Notes under the pieces: model-generated
Seen by the model: the letters and a program-made list of their open reading frames with translations, nothing else
Told to the model about the DNA's origin: nothing
Database searches by the model: none
Origin: an uncultured Lachnospiraceae bacterium
GTDB taxonomy: Bacteria; Bacillota; Clostridia; Lachnospirales; Lachnospiraceae
NCBI GenBank assembly: GCA_946405625.1
Contig: CAMJHQ010000014.1
Span: 22,813 to 86,812 of the forward strand
Direction: 5' to 3'
Length of the DNA stretch: 64,000 bases
In this document: positions 17,856 through 27,105 of the stretch, one piece after another
Layout: each line of letters starts with the position of its first letter
Position numbering within the stretch: position 1 is the stretch's first letter
Position numbers and translations under genes: made by a program

Positions 17856-19090
17856 ATTTTCTTCAGATATTTCTGATCCGGATGAACATTTCCGTACCTT
17901 ACAGCTTCATAAAGTTTCGTAACCTCTGTTAAGTCTTTGGGATTATCCGGCTTCAGATCCAATTCAGCCCGATTATATCTTTCAAGAATATCTCCTGCCG
18001 TATGGTTCATGGCAGGAATATATTTTTTCCTGACAGACTCAACCTTCTTTTTATAAATACGTCTGGCCTTCTGCTCAGGTGTGAAGTAGCTGTCCTTCTT
18101 CTCTTTTGATATTTTCTCGACCTTCGTTTTTGACATATCCGGTTTCGAAATCTTAATTATCGCATCACCCGATGCCTTCTGTCTTCTGACAATAAGATAT
18201 CTGTAAAATGCTCTGAACAGCCTTACTATAAGATAAATAGCAATAGCGAGAATTATAACCTTAAGCAGGAAAGTAACTATATCATCAAGAATGCTCGAAT
18301 CTTCGACAGTCTCCTGAACTATCATCATATCTCGCTGAAATCCCGTAGAGTCTCCTCTTTCCGGTCCGAACAGGCTTCCGATTATTTTTATAAACGCCGA
18401 GATCAGTTTGAATATAATAAACAGCACCTTAAGCGATGCTTTAATAAATCTCCAGATTGCATCGGCAAATCCAAGCTTGTCCGCAAGAATTACAGCAACT
18501 GTCATAATCGTAAAGATGCATAGGACTATGACCGAATTCATCGGTACCATCTTCTCAAGAGGAACTCCGGATACATTTTTCGTCGACTTTATATATGCAT
18601 CAAGATTAATGAGATAGATCAACAGAATATAAAGCAGATATATGAAAATTCCGACTATAAAAGTTTCTCGAAGAAGTACGGAATCCTTCATATAAACAGC
18701 ATAACCCGAAGTAAATACCAGAAGAACAAAGGACGGATACGGCATTTCCATATCTTTAACAAGAACATATCCCGAAATAATATATCCTGCCGCAAATAAT
18801 GTTTCGACTCCTATCTCTATGGCGATGATAATCTTTAGTTGTAAATCCGGAATAATTAAACATACCAAGAAGATCATAAGTGCATGAACAATGATAATTC
18901 CGATTGCCCTGGAGAAAACTTCTCTGAATATATACGATATTATTATCGCTCCGAGCAGTATCATACAAGGAATCCATCCGGCTTTCGGTAAATTCCCCAT
19001 AGACAGTACCAGATTCAAGATAAGAAAATAATGCAGATATTGCGAAGTCATTTTGGAAACTATCGCAAAAAAACCAAGTTTTTTATTCAT
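17843..19090 (-). CDS. Membrane protein with DUF4129-like tail, partner of MoxR/DUF58
   Basis: 415 residues from the ATG at 19090 (GGGAGGT site just upstream; the longer frame is unsupported). It has six or more N-terminal transmembrane segments, a second membrane region near residues 185-225 and one near 280-310, then a basic cytoplasmic tail with ARRIYKKKVESVRKKY and AVRYGNVHPD, typical of the DUF4129 tail. In related operons the third gene is a TgpA-like membrane transglutaminase with the same flanks, but the transglutaminase core (Cys-His-Asp) is not seen here. It overlaps the DUF58 gene by 8 bases. Function unknown; cell-envelope role inferred from context. Confidence 0.75.
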   Translation of the reverse strand: MNKKLGFFAIVSKMTSQYLHYFLILNLVLSMGNLPKAGWIPCMILLGAIIISYIFREVFSRAIGIIIVHALMIFLVCLIIPDLQLKIIIAIEIGVETLFAAGYIISGYVLVKDMEMPYPSFVLLVFTSGYAVYMKDSVLLRETFIVGIFIYLLYILLIYLINLDAYIKSTKNVSGVPLEKMVPMNSVIVLCIFTIMTVAVILADKLGFADAIWRFIKASLKVLFIIFKLISAFIKIIGSLFGPERGDSTGFQRDMMIVQETVEDSSILDDIVTFLLKVIILAIAIYLIVRLFRAFYRYLIVRRQKASGDAIIKISKPDMSKTKVEKISKEKKDSYFTPEQKARRIYKKKVESVRKKYIPAMNHTAGDILERYNRAELDLKPDNPKDLTEVTKLYEAVRYGNVHPDQKYLKKMQNS

Positions 19091-20201
19091 TGATAGGCAC
19101 CTCCCATCCCTGAATATAATCCTTTTCCGGCTTATACGGATAAGCATCATAATACGGAACTATCATAGATACGCCCGCTCCGAGTTCATGCAGACGATCA
19201 ACCCTGTCCATAACATCCTTTTTATGATATGAAGATATGATAAGATAATGAATATTCTCGGATGCTTCTTCGATCTCCTCATCAAGTTTTTCGATAAATG
19301 CATCCAATCCGATAGAATTCTTTATCTCCGTAAGCGATTTATCTATCTTTATGGCATGTGAAATATCTGCTCCGCTTTCACTCTTCGGAATAACACGTCC
19401 CGATGCATCACATGCATTTACATATAGAGATACCGCCATCTTGGAATTGATTATCCTCCTGACGCAGCTGCTTGCGATAGAAATTGCTTCCTCCATGAGT
19501 CTGTCGATCTCTACCATGGAATTTGTATCCAGATTCAGAAGCACTCTTACTTCACAGTCCATCGTATAGCCTCTGACATTTACCATAAGTTCATGCGATT
19601 TTGCAGACTGTTTCCAGTTAATGCTTCTCATTCCATCAAAAGGCTGATACGGTCTGATCCCACGAAAAGTAAGCCTGTCCTCGATCAGGCTTTGTCTGAT
19701 TTCAATATTACCTATGATACCATGGAATAACATATTGAAAGGCATGTCCGTCTTCTTCTTGGGGAAGACGTAAATTATATCCGAATCGTTTACATACTTT
19801 GCATAGGTCGATATCATAAAGAAATCTTTCGCGATCATCGAAACATTGCTTATCTCAACAACCCCTCTTTCCTGACCGACAAATGCAACCTTCCTTGAAA
19901 CCTTCTGATTTCCGGAAAGAGCGAATACTTCATTCTTATGATACTTATCGGTAATAGCCGCATTTTCCATATCAAAGAATTTAAGTGATCGGTCGAGTGA
20001 AAACTTGAGCTGAAAGATAGGCAGCGGAAGACTCTTCTCATTCGTTACAACCAGCTTCAGATCTGCTCCTTCACCACATTCGATGAAATCTCTTGAAAAG
20101 CGGCAGGTTGCAGAGAGACCTTTAGCCCACAATTTGGCATAAACGATCTTCTGAATAATAAATACCAGAAATATTATAATTGTAGCCGTTACAAGCCGCA
20201 T
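19083..20201 (-). CDS. DUF58 domain protein (vWA-like)
   Basis: 372 residues: one N-terminal transmembrane helix (residues about 4-20), a beta-rich region, then the DUF58 signature FRGIRPYQPFDGMRSINWKQ followed by SAKSHELMV, and a vWA-like region starting LLNLDTNSM. Proteins of this family are encoded with MoxR ATPases and are thought to act in complex assembly or envelope maturation. The gene sits between the MoxR gene (20 bases upstream) and the DUF4129-like gene (8-base overlap). GAGGTATGATTT ribosome site. Confidence 0.88.
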   Translation of the reverse strand: MRLVTATIIIFLVFIIQKIVYAKLWAKGLSATCRFSRDFIECGEGADLKLVVTNEKSLPLPIFQLKFSLDRSLKFFDMENAAITDKYHKNEVFALSGNQKVSRKVAFVGQERGVVEISNVSMIAKDFFMISTYAKYVNDSDIIYVFPKKKTDMPFNMLFHGIIGNIEIRQSLIEDRLTFRGIRPYQPFDGMRSINWKQSAKSHELMVNVRGYTMDCEVRVLLNLDTNSMVEIDRLMEEAISIASSCVRRIINSKMAVSLYVNACDASGRVIPKSESGADISHAIKIDKSLTEIKNSIGLDAFIEKLDEEIEEASENIHYLIISSYHKKDVMDRVDRLHELGAGVSMIVPYYDAYPYKPEKDYIQGWEVPINE

Positions 20202-20221
20202 AAATCATACCTCGCCGCAGA

Positions 20222-21175
20222 TCATGAATTCCAATCTTCTACATTAACCTCTACGCTGCTTACAGCTTCTTTTATAAGTTTTCTGGAATCTTCAAGACTT
20301 GTGCTTCCCGAAGAAGGTATAATTCTGTGAGCAAATACATACGGAGCCAGGAATCTTACATCATCCGGAGTCACATAATCTCTTCCGGAAATCGCTGCAA
20401 AAGCCTGCGAAACTCTCATAAGCGAGAGCGCTGCTCTAGGACTTACTCCAAAGAATATCTTTGATGATTTTCTGGTTGAATCAGCCAGAAGTGTTATATA
20501 TTTCATAACCATAGGTTTAACAGTAACTGTCTTTACAACGCGTGCGGCTTCAACAATATCAGCAGCATTGCAGATAGGATTTACTTCCTTAAGAGGTTCA
20601 CTGTTGATGAATCTCTCAAGTATCATAGTTTCCTCTTCTACAGTCAGTTCACCCATAGTAAGCTTAAGTGCAAATCTGTCGAGCTGGGCTTCCGGAAGCG
20701 GAAATGTACCTGTAGTTTCGATTGGATTTTCTGTTGCTATAACTATGAACGGTTCACCTACCGTCATTGTTTCGCCGTCAATTGTCACTTCTCTTTCTTC
20801 CATTGCCTGAAGAAGCGCACTCTGTGTTCTCGGAGTAGCTCTGTTGATCTCATCGGCAAGAAGAATATTTGAAAAGATCGGTCCCTTTACAAGATGGAAC
20901 TCTCCATCCTTCTGACTGAAGATATTAAGACCTGTAATATCCTGAGGCATAAGATCCGGAGTGAACTGAATACGTCTGAAATCTCCGTTTATACTTGCCG
21001 CAAGGACCTTTGCCATTGTGGTCTTTCCGGTTCCCGGATTATCCTCAAGAAGTATATGTCCCCCCGCAAGCATCGCCGAAAAAATCAGAGATGAAACCTC
21101 TTCGTTGCCTATCATAACCGACTTAATATTTCCGAGAACCTTTAAATACAGCTCCCTTATCTCACTTACAACCAT
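20222..21175 (-). CDS. MoxR-family AAA+ ATPase
   Basis: 317 residues. Walker A LEDNPGTGKTTMAK, Walker B LLADEINRATPRTQSALLQA, sensor 1 PFIVIATENPIET, and the C-terminal lid with SPRAALSLMRVSQAFA. MoxR ATPases act as chaperone-like motors with vWA-domain partners, here the DUF58 protein encoded next. AAGGAGAAGG ribosome site. First gene of the trio, starting 26 bases after the CoA-transferase gene. Confidence 0.93.
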   Translation of the reverse strand: MVVSEIRELYLKVLGNIKSVMIGNEEVSSLIFSAMLAGGHILLEDNPGTGKTTMAKVLAASINGDFRRIQFTPDLMPQDITGLNIFSQKDGEFHLVKGPIFSNILLADEINRATPRTQSALLQAMEEREVTIDGETMTVGEPFIVIATENPIETTGTFPLPEAQLDRFALKLTMGELTVEEETMILERFINSEPLKEVNPICNAADIVEAARVVKTVTVKPMVMKYITLLADSTRKSSKIFFGVSPRAALSLMRVSQAFAAISGRDYVTPDDVRFLAPYVFAHRIIPSSGSTSLEDSRKLIKEAVSSVEVNVEDWNS

Positions 21176-21201
21176 TAAACCTTCTCCTTACAATAAATAC
21201 A

Positions 21202-22728
21202 TTACTTTAAATTATCTGCTACCTTTACAGGAAATGCCATCTGTGACAGGATATCCCTGTCTATATCGATTCCCGGATAAACCTCGATCAGTTCAAGACC
21301 GTCGGCTGTAAGGCGGAATACACATCTTTCCGTAATATATAATACCGTCTGTCCGTTTTCTATAGCCCTTTTTCCCGAAAAGCTTATACTGCTTACCTTA
21401 TTCACAAATTTAGGAATCGTACCTTCCTGAACTATCGTAACCTCTCCGTCATTATCCTCTACAAAAAGCCCCTTTGCAGTAAAGGAAAGGCAGAATACAA
21501 CCGTAGGAGTTTTTGCTGTGATATTTGCAAAGCCTCCGATTCCTGCATAAGCTCCTTCACCTCTGTGAGCGTTTACATTTCCATTCTTATCTACTTCGAG
21601 TGCTCCCATGAAGCATATATCAAGTCCGCCGTTATCATAAAGATCGAACTGGTTAGCCATATCATATACGGAAGCCGCTCCTATCATAGCACCGAATACC
21701 GGACCCGAAGCAGGGAATCCGCCGACTCCGCCGGATTCAACCGTAAGTGTTATCTTATTAAGTATGCCCGTTTCCTTTGCATACTTTGATACACTCTCCG
21801 GAATACCTATTCCTATATTAACAATATCATCCTCATGAAGCTCCTTTGTAGCCCTTCTTCCGATGATATTTGCAACAACACTGTTCTGTCTCTGAGATGA
21901 TGAGAGTCTCTCTATGATCTCAACCCACATATCCCACTGGCCGGATGGGATTTCAAAGCTACCTGTAAGCGCTTCATAACCGCTTCCGATAGGTTCCTGC
22001 TCAACAACTACTATCGCATCTACAAGACAGCCCGGAATGATTGCATTTCTCGGACGACTCGGCTTTCTGACAAGCTTATCTACCTGAACGATAACCTTAC
22101 CGCCGTTTGCTTTGGCTGCCTGACATATAGAAAGCGCATCTCCGGACATATACATATCATCAAAAGATATATTTCCTCTTCTGTCTGCGGCAGTGCCCTT
22201 AATAAGAGCTATATCTATCTTCGGAAGTTTATAATATAAGAACTCCTCACCGTCAACGTCAACGATCTTTACATATGATTCGTCCTTGGAAATCTTGTTG
22301 ATCCCCGGTCCTTCGATACGAGGATCGACAAATATATCAAGTCCGACCTTTGAGAGTGCTCCTGGGATTCCGCCCGCCTGAGCTCTGATCGCATGACTTA
22401 TACATCCGAGCGGAAGGTTATAAGCTTCAAATTTATCCTCAAGAACAAGTTTCTTGGTACTGAGCATAGCTCCGAAATGACCGCATATAAGCTTATCGAC
22501 TGCACCTTCTCTTATATAACTCTCGGCATTCTTGTTTTCATCCCAGAGTCCGAAGCCGGCACTCGAAATAATTGTAAGGTTCTTCGGTGAGCCCTTTTCC
22601 TTAAACTTCTGATATATAGCCTCATGAAGTTCAACCGGATTCTCGATTCCGACAAATGAATTAACGCATATACAATCCCCGTCGTGGATAAGATCGACCG
22701 CCTCGGCCGGCGACATTATTTCAAACAT
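21202..22728 (-). CDS. Fused acyl-CoA:carboxylate CoA-transferase (propionate/acetate type)
   Basis: 508 residues with the alpha-like half (residues 1-270, MFEIMSPAEAVDLIHDGDCI) and beta-like half (residues 290-508) in one chain, as in propionate CoA-transferase and YdiF/MtfA enzymes. The beta half carries NIGIGIPESVSKYA and the LTVESGGVGGFP segment, whose Glu is the expected catalytic residue that forms the CoA thioester. The enzyme moves CoA between short acyl groups, for example acetate, propionate, lactate or butyrate, during fermentation; the real substrates cannot be read from sequence. TAGGAGAG ribosome site. It is not next to lactate or butyrate genes here. Confidence 0.85.
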   Translation of the reverse strand: MFEIMSPAEAVDLIHDGDCICVNSFVGIENPVELHEAIYQKFKEKGSPKNLTIISSAGFGLWDENKNAESYIREGAVDKLICGHFGAMLSTKKLVLEDKFEAYNLPLGCISHAIRAQAGGIPGALSKVGLDIFVDPRIEGPGINKISKDESYVKIVDVDGEEFLYYKLPKIDIALIKGTAADRRGNISFDDMYMSGDALSICQAAKANGGKVIVQVDKLVRKPSRPRNAIIPGCLVDAIVVVEQEPIGSGYEALTGSFEIPSGQWDMWVEIIERLSSSQRQNSVVANIIGRRATKELHEDDIVNIGIGIPESVSKYAKETGILNKITLTVESGGVGGFPASGPVFGAMIGAASVYDMANQFDLYDNGGLDICFMGALEVDKNGNVNAHRGEGAYAGIGGFANITAKTPTVVFCLSFTAKGLFVEDNDGEVTIVQEGTIPKFVNKVSSISFSGKRAIENGQTVLYITERCVFRLTADGLELIEVYPGIDIDRDILSQMAFPVKVADNLK

Positions 22729-22731
22729 TTT

Positions 22732-23559
22732 CTACTCTCCTATAGGGTCTCCTTTTTCGATAGATGATATAAAACTGTTTATATCATCTTCATACGAATA
22801 CCCGTTTTCCTCTAAAAATATAAATGTATATATATTCTTGCCAATCTGGCAATAAATAACTGTACCCTTTCCTGTTCCGCCCTGTCCGTCCGGAGCATCA
22901 CCCTTTAATACATAACCCGTCTTTTCTCCGACCTGAAAACTCTGAACATGTTCAACGTTCGAGAAACCGCCTTCTTCAACACCCACTATACAATCCTCGA
23001 GCGAGCCTTCAGCATTAAGGTCAACTCCCGTTCCGAGAAACTGCTTATTCAGCATCAGCGCTCCATGATCTGAATAGAAGAAATAACATTTATTCTGATC
23101 AGGCTGATTTGAACCTACCCAGTTTGCCGGAAGTGTAAATCTAAGCCTCTCATAGCTTACCTTAGTTTCATGTTCTTTAGATCCTACTGTAGTAAGTACA
23201 GATGTATTATCATCCTTAAGCACCACATATCCCGAACTGTCAGGTTCCGCCTGAGGCGGAGTAGCTATGTCCGTGGTCTCTTCTTCTGTTGAAACTTCTG
23301 TTGTAACTTCCGTAGTCTTTTCCGAAGTTGTGGCCTCCGTAGTTTCACCGGAATTCTCTTCTGACACTCCCGCAGCCGCACCGCTTCCGGCACTTTCTTC
23401 AGCTGCCGTATCGGAGCTTGCTTCCGTAACATTCTCAGTACGTGAAGCGACTTCATCATCATTTTTCTTCTGTAAAAAAATAACAATAATACCAATGATC
23501 ACTACGACCAGTAAAAGAGCCGCTATGACCGCAAAATTCTTTGTTTTTTTATCCTTCAT
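22732..23559 (-). CDS. Membrane-anchored hypothetical protein with Thr/Glu linker
   Basis: 275 residues. A basic start (MKDKKTKN) and one hydrophobic helix (residues about 9-29) are followed by a Thr/Glu/Ser/Ala-rich linker to residue ~105 and a ~150-residue globular domain with YERLRFTLPANWVG and YIYCQIG-like beta segments ending in FISSIEKGDP. The end part is reminiscent of PsbP/DUF1795-type folds but this is weak. Expected location: outer face of the membrane. It starts after the SGNH gene by 20 bases and ends 3 bases before the CoA-transferase gene. No function assigned. Confidence 0.7.
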   Translation of the reverse strand: MKDKKTKNFAVIAALLLVVVIIGIIVIFLQKKNDDEVASRTENVTEASSDTAAEESAGSGAAAGVSEENSGETTEATTSEKTTEVTTEVSTEEETTDIATPPQAEPDSSGYVVLKDDNTSVLTTVGSKEHETKVSYERLRFTLPANWVGSNQPDQNKCYFFYSDHGALMLNKQFLGTGVDLNAEGSLEDCIVGVEEGGFSNVEHVQSFQVGEKTGYVLKGDAPDGQGGTGKGTVIYCQIGKNIYTFIFLEENGYSYEDDINSFISSIEKGDPIGE

Positions 23560-23579
23560 TACTCTTAACCTCTTACCAT

Positions 23580-24218
23580 TTATGCTTTTATAGCTTTCAC
23601 CGTTTTTGCAATCTCTTCCGCAAAAATGCCATGTGCTTCAGCCGAAAGATGAAGAGAATCAATCTCCGAAGGCTTTATAACCGAAGCCGCATCAAAGAAT
23701 ATACATCCGTATTTTTCTGCAACCTTGAGGTATTCAACCGGAAATTCCCGTGATCTCTCTATTGCATTAAGAGAGAAACTTCCAAAGAACGGTGAGCTTT
23801 CGATTTCCTCTCCTATTTCAGGCGGCGATACAAGTATGATTTTCGGAATGAACCCCTGTTTTTCATCCGTAAAATCTATTATATCCCTGACAAGCGTTGC
23901 TGCTCCCTCAGCTATCTCAGCCGCACTTGCATGAAAATACTCCTTAAGGTCATTACTACCGAGCATCATGATCACTATATCAACAGGCTTATGAGAATTA
24001 AGACATGGTCTAAGATAACTGAGTCCCGCTTTCCAGCCCTCTATAGGATCCTCAAATACGGTAGTCCTTCCGTTGCAGCCTTCTTCGATAACTCTGTATT
24101 CATCACCGAGGATTGCCTGCAGTCTTCCTGTCCACCTTACATTCGATGGATATCTGAGTCCGTTCTCGGGATTATATCCATAAGTATTAGAATCCCCAAA
24201 ACATAAAACCGTTTTCAT
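23580..24218 (-). CDS. SGNH/GDSL-family esterase
   Basis: 212 residues with all four SGNH blocks: block I CFGDSNTYGYNP (nucleophile Ser10), block II Gly in EEGCNGRTTVFEDP, block III IMMLGSNDLKEYF (Asn), and block V DSLHLSAEAHG (Asp and His). The ENGLRYPSNVRWTGRLQAIL segment is typical of the arylesterase/acyltransferase branch. No signal peptide, so cytoplasmic; possible role in removing acyl groups from sugars or xenobiotics. AAAGGG ribosome site before the ATG. Clustered with the EEP-family gene 24 bases upstream. Confidence 0.88.
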   Translation of the reverse strand: MKTVLCFGDSNTYGYNPENGLRYPSNVRWTGRLQAILGDEYRVIEEGCNGRTTVFEDPIEGWKAGLSYLRPCLNSHKPVDIVIMMLGSNDLKEYFHASAAEIAEGAATLVRDIIDFTDEKQGFIPKIILVSPPEIGEEIESSPFFGSFSLNAIERSREFPVEYLKVAEKYGCIFFDAASVIKPSEIDSLHLSAEAHGIFAEEIAKTVKAIKA

Positions 24219-24242
24219 ACATGCCCTTTCCGATCTGAATAA

Positions 24243-25349
24243 TTACTCCTGTTCGGTATCTGAAGCCGCTTCTCCAAGCTGGAACTTCATAACGACCGGA
24301 TTATGATCTGTGTACAGATATCCGGTACTTATATTCTGAACATAATTGCATTTAACGTTATCCGAAATGATAAATCCGTCAAGAATAACGGTAAAGCTTT
24401 GAGGCGAATAAGGAATATTGGTATATCGTGTAGTTGAAACCATTCCCTCGGCGTAATCTGTACATTTGCTGAAGCCTTCCGGAATTATGCTGTCCGGAAA
24501 CGGTTCACACCATGTATAAGACTTATCCGTACCGGGATTGAAGTATTCTTTTGAATCGGTTGTGAAATCATGATTGAAATCACCGCCGCAGATAACATAG
24601 TTACCCTTATCATATTCTGCCTTCATATCAGCAAATAGCTTCTCAAGCTGTGCATTTCCCTGAGCAGCATCTGTACCGTAAGCAGACAGATGTGTATTGA
24701 TGAGAACAAGCTCTTTGCCGTCTTCAACAGGAATTCTCGATATACTATAGCATCTGTCAAGATCAAGTATCTTCTTAAAGCCGTCAGATATCGGAAGACT
24801 CCTTCTGAGAGCTGATGTAATATCAAATCTGCTTTCCGTAAGAATTCCCGAATTCGACGCTCCGTGAGGCTCCGTGATTGGATACATAAGATATGCCGAA
24901 TGATAATTCTGAGCAAATACATTATCAAAGTCTCCGGCTGCGGAATATTTCTCGTTTATAAGATTTCTTTCCTCAACCTGATGGCTTCGTGTCGAACCGA
25001 TATCAACCTCCTGATATAAAGTGAAATCAGGTTCATATGAGAGTGCCGTATCAGCACAGTTGTTAATACAATTAATTACGCTGTCCTTTGATCTCGCACG
25101 GCTTTCCTTACCTTCATCCATGAAAAATGTAAAGTCGTCGGTATATGCACCGAATCCGACATTATAAGTTACTATCGTATATTCTTCACCGGCCTTTGCC
25201 TGCTCCGTAACACTTCCTTCCGGCTGAAGAACAAGATTATCTTCTATTCTTGAATAAGATAAAAATACATATGCCACATATCCGCCTGCAACAAGAACCA
25301 CAAGCAGGATGCAGAGCAGCAGAACCTTCCACCATTTTAGCTTTTTCAA
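24243..25349 (-). CDS. Membrane-anchored endonuclease/exonuclease/phosphatase-family protein
   Basis: 368 residues. The start is TTG at 25349, supported by a perfectly placed GGAGG site and by the next residues KKLKWWKVLLLC, which lead into a transmembrane helix. The catalytic EEP fold shows TIVTYNVGFGAYTDD, LYQEVDIGSTRSHQ (metal-binding Glu), LINTHLSAYG, VICGGDFNHDF and the final LYTDHNPVVMKFQL (Asp-His). Such proteins cleave phosphodiesters in lipids, nucleotides or DNA; an outward-facing phosphodiesterase is likely but the substrate is unknown. The final ~10 residues are acidic. Confidence 0.85.
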   Translation of the reverse strand: MKKLKWWKVLLLCILLVVLVAGGYVAYVFLSYSRIEDNLVLQPEGSVTEQAKAGEEYTIVTYNVGFGAYTDDFTFFMDEGKESRARSKDSVINCINNCADTALSYEPDFTLYQEVDIGSTRSHQVEERNLINEKYSAAGDFDNVFAQNYHSAYLMYPITEPHGASNSGILTESRFDITSALRRSLPISDGFKKILDLDRCYSISRIPVEDGKELVLINTHLSAYGTDAAQGNAQLEKLFADMKAEYDKGNYVICGGDFNHDFTTDSKEYFNPGTDKSYTWCEPFPDSIIPEGFSKCTDYAEGMVSTTRYTNIPYSPQSFTVILDGFIISDNVKCNYVQNISTGYLYTDHNPVVMKFQLGEAASDTEQE

Positions 25350-25494
25350 AATATAAATCCTCCGATCAATTGTATTTTATAAATCTATTATCCATTAAAC
25401 ACAATTGTAAAATATTATATCATTCATAGATTTAGCTTTCCACCTACAATATCTGATTTTTTACCTTACGTTCATATGCTGTTTAATGGATTAT
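25350..25494 (-). promoter_or_regulatory. Promoter region of the EEP gene with flanking inverted repeats
   Basis: Minus-strand TATAAT with a TGGAAA box 17 bases upstream lies mid-region. It is bracketed by a 12-bp inverted repeat: ATCCATTAAACA at 25390-25401 and TGTTTAATGGAT at 25480-25491, about 80 bases apart. The pair may be operator half-sites or form a large loop. Confidence 0.4.
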
Positions 25495-27066
25495 CTATAT
25501 AATTTCAAATATATTCATACGGACATTAATTTCCTCCGAATCTATTCTTATGGACTTTCTTAAAATGTCATCCTCACTTTCAATTGCGGTATACCGCAGT
25601 CCGTCCTCTGACAGGCATTCGATAATACCATGATCGATTATAAGAACTGCCTTTTTTTCTGGATTTTTGATATTTAATACCGAATCACCGATCCTTAATG
25701 TCAGAGTCTTTGTACCTGTACCAACACCTTCACATTCAGACCCCGGAACATCACATTCAGTATCCGGAGCATCATATTGAGTGCCCACAGCATCACATTT
25801 GTTATTCAATGCATCATATTCGATTTCTGCAACAACCGGCCTTCCTGTCAGAGATATATTTTCTCCTGAACGGACTGCAGCGAGCTTCCTCGTCCTGTCC
25901 CATAACTCCTTTACCGGCTTAAAAGCGATCCTCAGCCCTTCCTCTGTTTCAATCAGCGAAAGCTCTGTCGGTATCGACATCATTCCTCTGAAGCCGCCTT
26001 TATCATTCTCAGTTCTGTACCAGGCTATATGTACAGTTCTGTCTTCAATTCCCGAATAGGTCTGTGCGGCATACGGAAGCTTTGTATCATATGCTTCGAG
26101 AACCTCCGTCTCCGGAGTAAACCGGTAACCGTCAAACTCACCGATCATATAATATCCGTCTGCAGACCAGAAAACCCACTTGCTCTCATATCGGTCATCT
26201 CCGCCGCTCTGTTTACGTACTGGAAGTTCCATAAGATTCGGGCATTCCCACATTTTATCCGCACAAAATCGCTGACTCTCTGTCCAATGAAGCAGATCCT
26301 CTGAACGAAGGATCATAAACTCTGTCTCCTCTAAGTATAGAACCATAATATAGGCACCTGATTTCTTATGCCAAAATACCTTCGGATCCCTGTTTTCGCC
26401 GATAATATTCGGAATTATGGTTTCTTTCTTAAGAAGTGTCTCTCCCCCGTCATTAGAAACAGCAATCCTCTGTGTATGGAGATTTCCTCTTTCAAGAGAC
26501 CATTCGTTTCTCCCTCCGGAAGCTGTGTAATAGAAAAGCATAGCATCCTTCCCGAAGCCCGAAGCATTTACCGAATCTCTGAAAGCACTTCCCGAATATA
26601 TAGTTCCATATTCATCCGGTTCCATAGCCGTCGGGCGATGTTCCCATCTGATAAGGTCACTGCTTACGGCATGCCCCCAGTGCATATTGCCCCAGTCCGT
26701 ACCATAAGGATTCCATTGATAATATAAATGATACACCCCATCTGCATATATCAGTCCGTTTGGATCATTGATCCATCCGTACTCCGCAGTGAAGTGTATC
26801 TCAGGTCTGAAGCTGTAAGACGTCTCCGGTTTAAGATCATTGCAGCTTATCGCCCCCTCCGACGTCCCGTCAACTCCGGTTATATCAATCATTTTGCCTT
26901 TAAACCTGCTGACATCCATAGGGAAGAAGAAATCAGGATCATAAGCGTCAAGTCTTATATCCAGTTCCGCAATCTTTTTATTATCCGCATAAAAATGCAG
27001 CTTTCTCTCTTCACTATTACGTGATACAGCAAACCATATAAAATTTTTATCTAACTTCAGTTTCAT
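25495..27066 (-). CDS. GH32 family beta-fructosidase (sucrose/fructan hydrolase)
   Basis: 523 residues. The five-blade catalytic domain shows WINDPNGLIYADGVYHLYYQ (nucleophile Asp in WINDPNG, about residue 97), IYSGSAFRDS, the transition-state Asp in ENRDPKVFWH, and the acid/base Glu in MWECPNLMEL. The enzyme releases fructose from sucrose, sucrose 6-phosphate or short fructans. There is no signal peptide, so it is cytoplasmic; no PTS or fructokinase gene is near. Odd feature: five tandem 7-residue repeats (residues about 416-450) sit in the join between the catalytic domain and the C-terminal beta-sandwich. An unrelated 75-residue N-terminal extension precedes the catalytic core. The ribosome site is weak. 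Confidence 0.93.
   Translation of the reverse strand: MKLKLDKNFIWFAVSRNSEERKLHFYADNKKIAELDIRLDAYDPDFFFPMDVSRFKGKMIDITGVDGTSEGAISCNDLKPETSYSFRPEIHFTAEYGWINDPNGLIYADGVYHLYYQWNPYGTDWGNMHWGHAVSSDLIRWEHRPTAMEPDEYGTIYSGSAFRDSVNASGFGKDAMLFYYTASGGRNEWSLERGNLHTQRIAVSNDGGETLLKKETIIPNIIGENRDPKVFWHKKSGAYIMVLYLEETEFMILRSEDLLHWTESQRFCADKMWECPNLMELPVRKQSGGDDRYESKWVFWSADGYYMIGEFDGYRFTPETEVLEAYDTKLPYAAQTYSGIEDRTVHIAWYRTENDKGGFRGMMSIPTELSLIETEEGLRIAFKPVKELWDRTRKLAAVRSGENISLTGRPVVAEIEYDALNNKCDAVGTQYDAPDTECDVPGSECEGVGTGTKTLTLRIGDSVLNIKNPEKKAVLIIDHGIIECLSEDGLRYTAIESEDDILRKSIRIDSEEINVRMNIFEII
25717..25821 (-). repeat. Five tandem 21-bp repeats inside the GH32 gene
   Basis: Five consecutive in-frame 21-base units encode EYDALNN, KCDAVGT, QYDAPDT, ECDVPGS and ECEGVGT. 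The period is exact across 105 bases, with no frame disruption. The repeat encodes four cysteines if the units' Cys/Tyr positions are counted. Confidence 0.85.
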
Positions 27067-27105
27067 ATTATAATCTTATATACTTTTCTATTCTTTAAAA
27101 TATCT

